Notes under the pieces: model-generated
What the model was told of the DNA's origin: nothing
The model's input: only the letters and a program-made list of their open reading frames with translations
Databases searched by the model: none
Origin: Branchiostoma floridae
Lineage: Eukaryota > Chordata > Leptocardii > Amphioxiformes > Branchiostomatidae
Direction of reading: 5' to 3'
Assembly: GCF_000003815.2 (NCBI RefSeq)
Contig: NC_049979.1
Location: 18,082,576 to 18,146,575 of the forward strand
Length of the DNA: 64,000 nucleotides
Shown here: piece after piece, positions 37,040 through 48,742 of the stretch
Layout of the letters: each line of letters begins with the position of its first letter
Position numbering within the stretch: position 1 is the first letter of the stretch
Position numbers and translations under genes: made by a program

Positions 37040-40000
37040 TGTTGAAAAAATGGTATTATTCTTGTAGGGCCACACACACACATAAATAATCTCAAGCATA
37101 TGTAAAATCATAACATAAATCTTTATTTTCGAAACTTATTACAAGAATTTTTTATTACTGACAAAAATATGACACGTCAAAACCACTGTAGCAACACAAG
37201 ATCTGTTTCCATTTTAGAGTATAAGCTGCTGCTACTTTATCAAGTATTGAATATGGATACATGTATTTCTGAAAATGTAAACATACTCTGTATCCAACAC
37301 TTGTTCTAAGAAAAAAGGATTTGTGGCAGTGAACTCAACAGCCCATGACTGCATGCACGACTGCACTGCTATATTCAAGTAAAGTAAACTCTTTGACGTC
37401 AGTGGGTGACTGGATGGGGGCGGTACCGTACCAGGAAAATAGGAACCATACTGTTTACCTGAAAACAAAGAAATACCGGTTCCTGCATCAAGAACATTGG
37501 TGACTCTAATAACAAGAATAACACTGAGTAAACTTTTGCAAGCTCTACTGCAATTGTCCACATTGATGTACCAGTAGAGTGAAACAGACATGAGAAAAGG
37601 TACATGTCTAGCTGAGACCCATCACAGTTGCCATACTCCCTCAGTCAGGCAAGGAACAAAGGCCAAAGGAACCCTGTCAGACCCCACCACCCACCTGTAT
37701 CATGCACCTGACATTTGTTTTACCAGCTGCTGGAGAAGAGGCACTGCTGTCTAGGGGGTAAACAGGTGATACAAAGGAGGTTCATATCCCACAGTGGGAG
37801 AGATGGCACGGAGACAGATAATTGTGTCAGCTGCTGGACTAACACTGTGCTGGTCGCTGTGTGGTTAATGTAAACCACAAATTCTTGATCCGGCATCACA
37901 ACTACAGTTACTGACTGGTATCCCTACTGGTGTGTCATACCCGAAGGTCTAGTTTGTCTGTCAGAGGACCAGTTCATGATTTTCAACGTTGGCTAGGTTC
38001 TCTTATGCTGGGAAAGGGAGTTTGCTGTGGAAGGGAGTTTTGCCCCGGTTCCAGGCCGCGAACGTTGAAAGTTGCTAACTGCCCCCCCCCCCCCAAAAAG
38101 CAGCCCCGTTCGGAGACTGCTACGGAGGCTAGTCATCTGGGTCCTAGGTGTTTTTACAGCACAGTTCCAGTAGGCTCTTATCTATCTTTAGTAGGCTATT
38201 GGCATTGTTATCTGCCCACCTATTTGTTAATACGTCAGGGACTCAGTTTACAAAACAAAACAGTACTTGTTCTGAATAAAGCTTCACCATGAGAACAAAT
38301 CAGTGTCCATGTCATTTCCTTGATGAGGCTCTATTGCACGGCTATTTAATGTACCTGAAGATGCAACATGGAAAGTGTCTCTTTGTTGAACGGAGTTGCT
38401 ATTCCATACACAGCAACGGGCTTAATGTTGGCTATTTTAGTGCAGTGACTTGTTATTTATTTCACAGAGCAACTGAGAATAATGTGAGTTAAGCCAAATT
38501 GCCAGAGAATCATTTTGATATAACATCTACAGTTCCCTTCTTGTTTACTACAATGGCATCCTCTTTAAATTTATATTTGAATTCCTTTGCTTCTGTCAGC
38601 CAATTTATTAAATAACCCAATCCAATATATACAGTTGTTCTCCCATCATTCTTTCTTGCCCATGGCACTGAAATACGACATGACATTTAATACATGGTTT
38701 TACTCCCATGTTCATGTAAATGTACAAATGTAACATTAACATCACCCTGGCCCTAGACAATTCTAACCTCGCTAACCCTTACATCAGAGCCACCACAGGC
38801 TCTTCAGATTGTTCCCTTAGCAACACAGGTGATCCACAACTTGCCCTCCAGACACTGTGACGTAAGTAGTGATGACAGGATGTCAATGGAGAAGACACGG
38901 CAGCAGCAGATCCATCAGCACACCTGTTCAACACCTACGTCACAGGGACATACTTCCAACATAGCTCTGACTGGGCTGGGCATGGCCTTCCCTTTGTAGC
39001 TAGCCACAGAGAGATCTCAAGTGTGTTGTGTACCTATTATGAGTGTTCAAACACATGCATTGTATACATGTAATACCCTTTTGTCACAGGAAATAATATG
39101 TCATTTCAATCACCAGGAAATTTATTATTATAGGAGCAAGGGCTGTTGAGAACGTTTCTTTCAGAATTCAAGACTTAGCCCAACAAAGAGTTGGTAAAAG
39201 TTTGAAGCAAGCTGACAAAAGTGTCACACTGAGTTCTGAAAGTCATACGTTTAGTTAAGTGTAGACAGACAAGTACGGGGACAGTACAATACTTTAGCAT
39301 TCACGTAACGGTATCGCCATCAACACCTCATCCTCTATTCTTTCACTTTCAATCAACACAGGGATGCAAGGCATGTCACAGACAGCATGTAGGCCACGTG
39401 TTAACCATAAAAATAGGTGTTGTCCCAATTTTTCTCATTCCAGAGGACAAACATATTGTTCGGGTGATTCTAAAGACAGTGAGAGAGAAGCATACCATAG
39501 AATAAAAGGCTATTGTTGTACTTCAATTTTCGGATATGCGAGGATTGTGAGCTGAACAGTATTATTGTCTTTTCCTGAAAAAAAAAGAAGAAAGGTAACA
39601 TATGAAAGCTTGGCACTGGAATTTCAAACCTGCGAAGATTTGTAAGGACCAAAGTCCTATTATAGATCACTGGACAGTCCACACAGAGCTATCATGACAG
39701 TAAGCTGATTGAAGAATCAAGTAGGAGGTCAAGAGAAGTGGTTCCAACTGGAGTGCTACTCCTACCCAACTGAAGAACTCTACTCTACTGTTCAGTGGCT
39801 AGCCTAGTGATGATGAACCATTGCGACTAAGGATATGAAAGTTCCTTGTTGCGACACAGTGCTATGGTTAAGGAATTTGTGAGCTACACCATGGTCACAT
39901 TCTTGTGTCACCTACCTCATCTAAAATATTTCAAAAGTTAGCAATATAACAATTACTTCTTAAATATCAACGTTATATTTAAAAAAAACATTATGTTAAA

Positions 40001-40352
40001 TATCTGTGGATACTACAATACATATAAAGCAAGATGAAATAGCACGTCATTGTTGAATGTTACAACAAACAGGTCGACAGGTTTAAATTCAAGTTCATCC
40101 GATTATATTGTTAGGTAATACACAAGCTTATATGTGGAAACCCTTCCTTGCTGAAAGATAGACATGGTGACTGGTATAGATCATCTTAGATGCAACTAAC
40201 CTAAAACATAGTATGGGAAGATGGAGAGAGTATTCCATGGACATGACCATGATCAATCTTCTTGTACAGAAAATAAATTTATCTTAAACAATGGACACTA
40301 CTAGAAGCACACACACAAAAATTGGAAGAGGATGTTTTGGTTACAATACAAT
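37040..40352. other. intergenic DNA, no gene recognised
   Basis: Mostly AT-rich. It contains a C13 run at 38082-38094 within a short GC-rich patch, where TTTCAACGTT and AACGTTGAAA words face each other (~37.98 and ~38.06 kb), possibly a decayed small element. No coding exon could be supported. Confidence 0.45.
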
Positions 40353-40530
40353 ATGGAATTACAAGCTAATTACATGGCCAACACCACCACTGTGNNNNNN
40401 NNNNNNNNNNNNNNNNNNNNNNNNNNNNNNNNNNNNNNNNNNNNNNNNNNNNNNNNNNNNNNNNNNNNNNNNNNNNNNNNNNNNNNNNNNNNNNATGGAA
40501 TTACAAGCTAATTACTGGGCAACACCACCC
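40353..40530 (+). repeat. direct repeat flanking an assembly gap
   Basis: About 36 bases starting ATGGAATTACAAGCTAATTA precede the gap and recur, with a small indel, directly after it (from 40495). A run of exactly 100 Ns with duplicated edges indicates either an unresolved tandem repeat or a scaffolding join whose contig ends really overlap. Confidence 0.8.
40395..40494. other. assembly gap (100 N)
   Basis: Run of exactly 100 unknown bases, the usual placeholder for a gap of unknown size. Confidence 0.99.
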
Positions 40531-40790
40531 ACTTGTTGTTTGTGTGAGCAGGAGCCATTTGAGCCGGCTGTGTGTCCGGGTTACACTGAAAGCATGCCTT
40601 GTCAGTAAATCACATGCTGAATCAAGCAATGACAAAAAGGTTGGGGAGAGGCACAATAGCTGACGTGTCCTGTGCCTGGGGACAGGAATACCACATAACC
40701 AGCCACAAGGTCCAGCCAAGTCAGCTGGAACTTACTGCCACACTCCCAACTTTCTCAACATAGTCACTGTTCAGTGGAGACATAACAAAA

Positions 40791-41351
40791 CATGCCCGTA
40801 GCCAGGGGGGGTTCGGGGGGTTCGGAAGAACCCCCCCACACGCTCAAAAGGTCCGCTTTTTCACACTCAAAGGTCCACTTTTTCACACTCAAAGGTCCAC
40901 TTTTTCATGTCCAAGATATTTTCATAGGCATGGCTGATTTGCATTTTTCACTGATAGACATTTCATTCAATCTTAGTGAGTCTATCAGCAAAATTTGCCC
41001 CGGAAAGTGCAGGAAATTGCTTTTCAGAGGGTCCATATTTGAAAATTTTCCCGGACCTGCATTGCGACGCCTCGTGCCTTTGGTGTCGGACATCGTGGGG
41101 CAGTCGGCCTTAAAGAGTTATGCCAAAAGTATTCAATAGAAATTCCATTAAACTTAGCCAGCGAATTTTGCCCGTCAAAATGAAGGAAATTGCGTTTTAG
41201 AGGGTCAAGATTTCAATTTTTCCAGGGGAGCATGCCCCCGGACCCCCCTAGGAAGCTCACGCCTTCGGCGTGAGTCTCGCGCCTGCGGCGCTCGATGGTC
41301 CCACAAGTACTAAAAAGAACCCCCCCAACCAAAATCCTGGCTACGGGCATG
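40791..41351. mobile_element. 561-bp non-autonomous DNA element with 5-bp target duplication (family B)
   Basis: The ends CATGCCCGTAGCCAGG (40791-40806) and CCTGGCTACGGGCATG (to 41351) are exact inverted repeats. CAAAA flanks both sides (40786-40790 and 41352-41356). The interior holds three ~22-bp tandem units (CTCAAAGGTCCACTTTTTCA type, 40846-40907) and two diverged ~200-bp modules sharing AAATTG-TTTCAGAGGGTC words. The same modules occur in reverse orientation at 43130-43935. It encodes no transposase. Confidence 0.75.
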
Positions 41352-41356
41352 CAAAA

Positions 41357-42876
41357 TATAATCTTTTCAGTCAATTTCAGACAATGCATGTTGACAAAAA
41401 GCATATAAGAACTCAACTAACCTGTCATTGTACCATTTCTTATTTAGTTTCTCCTTTTACATCTAATATTTCACCTATTCCAGGGAATAATATTCAGTGC
41501 CTTAATTGTTTTTTTTCTTTCATTGACTCTTTAATTTCAAGTGCCTCTGAAGTTCTAAACAGCCATTTGAACTACAAAAATGTAATTTGCTGTTCCACCT
41601 CCGCTTCCTATTTTCATGTATCCTTACACACAACAGTCAAGGTGATTCGCTACAGTCAAATACAATAAAGTTCAGAACAGACATGTGGACATACAGGGTA
41701 CAATGCACGGTCACAAGCACAGGTGACTTGGCCTGAATAGCCTTGGGTACAAAAGATTACATCATGACCTTAACAGCTATCGGATGTTGGACCCACGGCC
41801 CACTGCACACCTGAAACGTTCCCACACGTAATGTCAAGATATGAAAGGGAGTCAGTCCAATCTATCATTATCTTAGATACATGTATTAGTACTAGCTCCA
41901 CCCTAGTGTGGATCATTCAGACTAATCCATGCTTTGTGTAGGCATGTCGAGTAAAATCTCAATTCATCAGTCATCTAAATCCAACATCAAAGTTACAAAA
42001 GACAACTGAAAGTTTATCCAAGAAAATTGTATTGCATCCACCCTGTATATCTACTCATTGATCATCACCATTGTTAACGGCTTTTCCAAGTGTTTGACAT
42101 CACTGGCCGTATATTGTTCAGACTCATTCTCTAACACAAGATCAAAGGTAGCATGGAGATCAAAGACATAAACTGAACAACAGCAGGTGAGTGTACCCGA
42201 TGAAAGTTTGGTTCTATAGTATATGGTGCCTTCTCTTAAGAACGTGTCAGCTTTACTTAATCTTTTTGGTACTTTCTCTGTGCAAATCCGCAGACACGTT
42301 ACACTATAAAGTAAGGCCAAGTCAAACATCTTGCATCCTGTCTACAGTGAGCAGTTAAGCTACCATTCCAATAGGAACAATCACAGAACAATTTGTCTCT
42401 GACTTACAACTTACGCCCACTCTAAGTCAAGTCTTACATTACAAACCATTTCCAAACCTACTGATTGTCAACAGTGTATCAATTTTGGTTTGAAAATCTC
42501 CTACATGGATGCATATTCCTGTTGAATTTTTCACAAAATCAGTGGCAAAAGGCTGATGTGCTAAATGCCTTTATAACATTCCTATATCAACAGCAAGCAA
42601 TTTAAAAGGCTCTGCTTCTGCAATTGAGTCAAGCTCCCATGGAACACAAAGCAGTGTTTATACGCATGTGCGCAGGTGCCTCACATCAAAGATACTTTGC
42701 TATTATGAAGAGAAATCTTGTGATTTTTGTCAAGTCTTATGAAGACAAAGCAAAGTTCCCGTTGATTCAGCACAGACTGTGGGAAAGTTGTCGTCAACAC
42801 CCATACACACAATGAAGGTTTGACAAGAGTGTTTCAACTAAGGCGTCGTGAAGCAAACTGTTTATTGTGACTCAAC
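41357..42876. other. intergenic DNA, no gene recognised
   Basis: AT-rich sequence. A 92-codon minus-strand frame (42051-42329) has no recognisable similarity or splice partner, so I do not call it a gene. Confidence 0.45.
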
Positions 42877-42882
42877 ATGTGA

Positions 42883-44142
42883 GAGGGCCCCCAAGGGGGG
42901 GTACCGACAACGCTCTACGCTAAATTCGGGAGGGCCGGCTACGTAATACGCTAAATTATGGACGCTTCATTACGCTCTACGCTAAATTACGAAGTTTCCA
43001 AATGCATTATGCAAATCTTTATCGTCTTTTGGCTGAATTCCACCGACGGCAGAACACGTGGAAGAGGAGATCTAACAACTTGAACTTATAATTCCACCAA
43101 CAAGATTCAAACAGCTACTTAGACGATATAAAAGCGCCCGTCTTGCTGGCCAGAGGCGGCGACAGCAAATTTCTTATGTGACGTAATTTTCAGCACTTGT
43201 AGCATCGAAAGCGGAGGCGCGACAATCTTAGGGGCGTCCGGGGGCATGCTCCCCCGGGAATATTGTGAAATCTTGACCCTTTGAAACACTATTTTCTGCA
43301 TTTTGAAGGGCAAACTTTGCTCATAGACTAAGCTAAGTTGAATGTCATTTCAATTAGAAATTCACATGGTTTTAGCTTTGTTGGAGCTGTTGAGGACAAC
43401 GCCCCCAAACATCATTTTCAGATATCAAGTGCTGAAACTAGTGAAAGCACGAACTGTCGCAAGGTACGTACGGGAAAATCTTAAGATTTGTACCCTCTGA
43501 AACACCATTTCCTGCATTTTGAGGGACAAATTTTGCTGGCAGACTATATGCTCAATGTATACGTAAGTACGTACGTAATGACATTTCTGTCAGAGAGAAG
43601 TTTTTGAGGGCGACGAGCGATGGAGAGTCGTGAGCGACGGAGGCCCAAGCAGTCGCACAGAGGCCAAGGGCCGCTCAGAGAAAAAATTGAAATCTTGACC
43701 CAAATACCATTTCCTGCACATTTTGCTTGTTTAAGCTAATTTTGTTAAAGAAATTTCTACTAGTTGGGAGGCGACGGTCCCGCAACATATTTTCACTATG
43801 TCCACTGCCGAAGGGGTGAGCCAATCGCAAGGAAGGTCCGGCGAAATTTTGAAATCTGGACCCTTTGAAACGCAATTTCATGCATTTTCACGGGTAAACT
43901 TTGCCGGTAGACTAGTTAAGTTTAATGAAATTTTGATTATGCTTTACGAACAATTCATATGAGTTACGTTTTACGGTAAAATCCGGTTAGCTTCTACGTA
44001 ATACGTTAAATTAAAGGGGCCAATATCGCTCGACGCAAAATGCACCGATTACGCTCTACGTTGAATTCGAGCGGTCCCGCTACGGAGTACGTAGAATATT
44101 AAGCGCCGATTACGCTCTACGGAAAAGGGCTTTGGGGCCCCC
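42883..44142. mobile_element. 1.26-kb family A DNA element with 6-bp target duplication
   Basis: ATGTGA occurs immediately outside both ends (42877-42882 and 44143-44148). The termini are G/C-rich imperfect inverted repeats (GAGGGCCCCCAAGGG against CTTTGGGGCCCCC). The subterminal regions on both sides contain multiple TACGCTCTACGCTAAATT-like words. The left subterminal GACAACGCTCTACGCTAAATTC matches the 171-bp MITE at 23673-23843 read in reverse. The middle is occupied by family B sequence (43130-43935), which accounts for its greater size. Confidence 0.7.
43130..43935. mobile_element. family B element nested inside family A element
   Basis: The segment shares GGGGGCATGCTCCCC, TTTTCAGCACTTGTAGC and at least four diverged copies of a ~100-bp core (GACCCTTTGAAACACCATTT, TGCATTTTGAAGG, ACTTTGC) with the element at 40791-41351, in opposite orientation. 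Core copies begin near 43264, 43476, 43685 and 43850. The terminal inverted repeats are eroded, so exact ends are uncertain. It is older than the 40.8-kb copy. Confidence 0.55.
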
Positions 44143-44148
44143 ATGTGA

Positions 44149-46734
44149 GTAAGGACTTTTGTCAATTGAACAATGCTTTGAAAAGCAAGAGTTCTCCACT
44201 AAACGTCTTTGGAAGGAGGGTCGATGTACCCATAACCTTTCTTCACAAAAAGAGAAAATAAAGACTTTATGGGCTAACATAATTAGAAACATAGATGTTT
44301 ATGATTAATAGAAATGTATGGATTTGATGTCAGGCTGACAACTGACAAGCCAAAGAAAACATAGCCTCTGTACTAGTTGGCAATACTATAATAGAATTTG
44401 TAAAATCAGTCACTATAACCCTGGAGAAGGTCTTGTTTGACTGAAGAACCATAAAGCACAATTTTTTTCCCTTTTTTAAAACTTGCAATGCAAAGGCAGC
44501 AAAGAAAAGTCAAAAGTAGCAAGGGCAAGTTACAGTTTGTAGTTCTTCAACCACCCATGCTGATTCTGATCAAGGGATGGTTACATACCAGGTTGACAGT
44601 CGTGTCTAGTTAGTTTGTCGAATGTTAGACATATCATCTTTTAAAAATCAACAAATATTTTGAACATACAGCACGACAGGTCCTTCATTCAAGCCTTGAA
44701 TGTCTCCTTTAAGGACCACTTCAACATGCAGGTGCAAAGTAACTGACATGAAAGCCTTTGATCTAGAATGAGTCATACAGTACAGGTGTTTCTTGCCATT
44801 GTTGGAAATGACTGAATGTGCACAAGCTTTCTGTTTGAAAAAAAAGTGCAACACAAAGTGTTCCCCTTATAATGATACAACATGAAAATTTCACTCATGT
44901 TCTTTTTTTAATCAGGTACAGAACATTTGACTGGGTAATTTCAGATTTTTATCAACATATGTTGTACAGTCAGCCTGAACGCAAGTGTGAGTAGATTTTC
45001 CACAAAGGCAAACGAGCACTAGTCTGGTATGGAATATTCATTGATCAAAACCTTGTGGAATGTGAACATTCCTGTAAGTGTAACTGGACCTCATAATGTA
45101 TGTTGATACCAGGGACAGGTGAATTAGCAAATCAACTGTGACTAGTGTGCGATATCTGCCTTTCATCAACCTATGATGCCCCCTTCTGGACGTCTCATGA
45201 ACTACACCACAGGGTTTCCATATTCGCAACTTCTACACTCTGCAGTACCAGCTGCTCCTTCAGAGCAGATTGTGACCTGCTAGCTGCCCCCATGCTACCC
45301 ATAGTACAAGATAAATGACCATGTGTACAAACAGGTGACTCTCCAGATATCCCTCACACTGAGTCACAGCTACCATAGCCTGGCTGTCACCAGGCACAGC
45401 CAATAATGCTGTAAAACTCCACTTTTACAGGGACTGAACCATAACAAACACAGGCCTCTGGATTTACTCAGAGTTGTTGTTATTACCCTTCAAACCCACT
45501 AGTGTCATGGGCTGATTAAAGCATACAGTACAAATCAGCCCTGACATAGGTAGGGTAGATAGTCTCACTGATGCATACAAATGTATATCCTTGTCTTCTG
45601 TGTCCTTTATGACATTTAATCAAGATTTATAACCATGATGTCCTGCTGTATTTCCTCCTCACAAGATGTGAACAAAACATATACACATATCAACAACGTT
45701 AGGTTGTGGAAACACCCTAATACGTCACTATCTAATGACCACCCACTTTTACTGATAAGGCATTTCTCCAACTTAAGTACATACAGGGCAGGAATGCTGC
45801 TTATGCACTCGTAACTGGACAAAGAAGGAATGTTTATTGAGGAAAGTGGACAACATGAAAAAAATGATCTAAGTGAGCCACTGCTACTTCTTTCACTGGA
45901 CATAACGTTACCTTTCTTATACCTCACCTCACCTCACCTAGTCCCATCCTCATCAGGAGATACACAGACCCACAAATTGGCACTCATTTCCATAGGTTTA
46001 TCAACCTCTAACGTTAATTGTAATTTCTTAGTTGGATATACTAGTATACTTGTGATGGCACGTACATATCAAATCACTTTTTTGTTCAATTCTAATCAAC
46101 ATCCTACACTTTCAGCCACACTTTTCAAAACAAAAGTGGAACCGTTACCCTCTGAAGGACGCCCCCCTCCCCAACCCTTCAAGATTTCCAAGAACTGAGT
46201 AAAACTTTTCAACTACAGTACTTGTACAAGCCATGCAATTGTTGTAGCTGTAACTAATCTAAAAATTGGTCACGATACTTGGGGTCTCACCTTTTGACAT
46301 TGAAAGACATGATGAGTATATTTGGGCTTGAATTCCTGGTATAAATTCATACCGTCCCGCCTAATGATGAGCAGATGTCCTCCAGTGAGCCATTCATATG
46401 CTAGGAGTTGACTAACAGCGCCACCTAGTATCATTTGTTAAAAGTGCACCACTGTTCATCAGAGCAACAGCAACACACGTGTAACGGTTACTTTTACATG
46501 TAACGTTACACAAGATACAAGGGAATAGACAGGTTGGTTCACAAAAGAGAGTTTAATAGAAGGTTGTCAGCTGTACATCTGTGAACTCTGAGCAATTTTT
46601 CTCTCTCTTTAAGTCATACTTTACCAGTAAACCGGTAAGTTACACAATTTCCTTGCTTCTGACAATCCCCGATGTTCTAGCAGGTTTGATCCATCTAAAA
46701 TGGATGTTATAAGTGTAAAATGGTTGATGTTTGA
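44149..46734. other. intergenic DNA, no gene recognised
   Basis: AT-rich sequence without supportable exons. A short imperfect inverted repeat (GTGTAACGGTTAC against GTAACGTTACAC) lies at 46479-46511. The tract ends at the 3' end of the LINE. Confidence 0.45.
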
Positions 46735-48520
46735 GATCTGCATCTGCATAAGTTACCCCCAAATGACCCCGCGAGGGGCAAAAGTAGGGGGGGGAGCTGA
46801 GGCTCCCGGGTTAGGGCGGGCAGGCCGCCTGCCTGGCACGGAAGTGCTCAACGTTGGGAGCGCTTACAACCGTGCCAGGCAGGGCATTCCACTCGGGAAT
46901 TGTGCGTGGGAAAAAAGAATGTTTGTAGATATCGGTGCGTGCAAATATGTGTTGATATTTGAAGTCGTGACTACCCCGGGTGCGCCCTTGGGCAGGCTTC
47001 AGAATATTGCTGGCGTCTATGTTAATATTATTGTTGACTACTTTATAGAAAAAGGTGAGGCGGGCGTTCCTCCTCCTTTCGGAGAGAGGGCGCCACTGCA
47101 GGTCTGAAAGCATTTGTGTCACGCTACTAGTCTGCCGGTAGTCATTTAGGGTCACTCGGGCTGCCCTGCGCTGGACGGCCTCCACCGCCTGTATCCCTTT
47201 GTTGGTGTACGGGTCCCAGACGATGGCACTATATTCCAAGTGAGGCCGTACCAGCGCTTTGTAACAAGTGGCCTTGACCCTAGATGGACAATGGGTCAAG
47301 TTGCGCCGAATGACTCCTAGGACCTTACCAGCTTTGCTAGTGGCGTGGTTGATATGGGTGTCCCACCGCAAATCGTCGGACAGTTGTACTCCAAGATAGG
47401 GGTGGGACTTAACACCGGTAAGGGCTTCTCCACAGAGGGAGTACTGAGTTATGATGGGGTGCTTTTTACGGGTGATATGGAGGATGTGACATTTAGAGGG
47501 GTTGAACGACATGAGCCAACGATTTTGCCATTCTGTTAGCGCATCGAGGTCAGACTGCAGCCCTTGTGCGTCAGAAGGCTTGCTGATAGTTCGATAAATC
47601 AAGCAATCGTCAGCAAACAGTCGAACATGTGAGTCTACGGAATCGGGTAGGTCGTTAATATAGAGCAGGAATAGCAGAGGGCCTAACACAGTACCCTGCG
47701 GAACTCCAGAGGTGACCTTGACAGCTTTAGATGTTCCACCGTCAAAGACAACCCTCTGGGTTCTCTCCGTAAGGAAGGCCCTAAGCCAAGACTGAAGGAG
47801 GCCAGAAATACCATAGTGCTCGAGCTTGCTCAGCAGACGTTCGTGTGGCACAGTATCGAATGCTTTGCTAAAGTCAAGCACCGCGGCATCGACCTGTTTG
47901 TTCTGGTCCATGTTCTTGGCCAGGTCTTGGAGGGTAAGCACCAGCTGGCTCTCGCAGGACAGACCCTTCCTGAAGCCGTGTTGCGCAGGGGACAGAATGC
48001 CATGAGCGTCTAGATGTTTCATCATGTGGCTGTGCACGATGTGTTCGAGCACTTTACCACAGACCGATGTCAGAGACACCGGCCTATAGTTTGATGGCAA
48101 GGTTCTGTCCCCCTTTTTGAAGATTGGAGCGATGTTAGCTGTTCTCCAATCTTCAGGAACATCTCCCTTGGATATTGACTGGGAGAATATGACCTGTAAT
48201 ATTGGCGCAATTTGTTCGGCTACGGTCTTCAGGAGGCGAGGTGGTAATCCGTCTGGTCCTGTGGCCTTGCTGGGGTTAAGACAGGAGAGCTGTTTGGCTA
48301 CCCCCTCCACTGTGATGTTAAGGGAGGGGATAGTTGGAGCTTTGGGTTCGCCAAGGGTAGGAACGGTGGTCTTATCCTCCCTGGTAAACACTGACTCAAA
48401 CTGGGCCCCCAGTGCATCAGCCTTTTCTTTAGGGTCAGATGTTAGCACCCCCTGATGTCTTAGGGCGGACGCACCAGTAGAGTCTTGTCTGATGGATTTG
48501 ACATGATATAGAAGAGAGAT
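46735..48520 (-). mobile_element. 5'-truncated Jockey/CR1-type LINE with long open RT frame
   Basis: A non-LTR retrotransposon on the minus strand. Its reverse transcriptase and C-terminal region are open from about 48500 to 46811. No endonuclease domain precedes the RT, and coding similarity stops abruptly near 48520, the usual 5' truncation of LINE copies. After the stop there is a short 3' UTR ending in two GATGCA-type hexamers near 46735. A 5-bp ATCTC may be the target duplication, but this is weak. The uninterrupted frame implies a recent insertion. It sits just beyond the 3' end of CCDC32. Confidence 0.85.
46811..48448 (-). CDS. LINE reverse transcriptase (partial ORF2)
   Basis: About 545 residues, plus some 20 more in frame upstream. 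RT blocks are in order: KATGPDGLPPRLLK, PVSLTSVCGKVLE, HGFRKGLSCESQL, DFSKAFDTVPHERLL (motif A), SGVPQGTVLGPLLF (motif B), and FADD (motif C, catalytic aspartates in LFADDCLIY). A thumb-like region follows with PHLEYSAIVWDPY and VQRRAARVTLNDY, typical of Jockey/CR1-group LINEs. It copies LINE RNA at a nicked target. Catalytic residues are present, but without the endonuclease domain and 5' end this copy is not autonomous. The exact clade is not resolved. Confidence 0.9.
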   Translation of the reverse strand: MLTSDPKEKADALGAQFESVFTREDKTTVPTLGEPKAPTIPSLNITVEGVAKQLSCLNPSKATGPDGLPPRLLKTVAEQIAPILQVIFSQSISKGDVPEDWRTANIAPIFKKGDRTLPSNYRPVSLTSVCGKVLEHIVHSHMMKHLDAHGILSPAQHGFRKGLSCESQLVLTLQDLAKNMDQNKQVDAAVLDFSKAFDTVPHERLLSKLEHYGISGLLQSWLRAFLTERTQRVVFDGGTSKAVKVTSGVPQGTVLGPLLFLLYINDLPDSVDSHVRLFADDCLIYRTISKPSDAQGLQSDLDALTEWQNRWLMSFNPSKCHILHITRKKHPIITQYSLCGEALTGVKSHPYLGVQLSDDLRWDTHINHATSKAGKVLGVIRRNLTHCPSRVKATCYKALVRPHLEYSAIVWDPYTNKGIQAVEAVQRRAARVTLNDYRQTSSVTQMLSDLQWRPLSERRRNARLTFFYKVVNNNINIDASNILKPAQGRTRGSHDFKYQHIFARTDIYKHSFFPRTIPEWNALPGTVVSAPNVEHFRARQAACPP

Positions 48521-48564
48521 ATAGACTTACTAAGTCAGACATGAAGACAATAAAATGGTTGGAT

Positions 48565-48570
48565 TTTATT
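48565..48570 (-). promoter_or_regulatory. candidate poly(A) signal of CCDC32
   Basis: AATAAA on the minus strand, 173 nt past the CCDC32 stop codon and about 45 nt before the LINE begins, so the LINE lies just outside the transcript. Confidence 0.5.
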
Positions 48571-48742
48571 GCTGTGTATTTAAAACTATTTGACAATTAT
48601 TTTATCTAGAGTTCAATTACAACACCCTTCAAGTCTTCATTTCAGTAATGATAACGTTAACGTTAGCATTTTTTTCTGTTCCTATCCTGTGGACCTTTCC
48701 TTCTGTCCATCACACCAAAGTCAAAAAAAGAAGCCTTGAATT

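Noticed and set aside
42051-42329. 92-codon minus frame
   Set aside because: Reads reasonably as protein but has no similarity I can name and no exon partners.
46700-48455. Several plus-strand frames opposite the LINE reverse transcriptase
   Set aside because: Antisense shadows of the RT frame.
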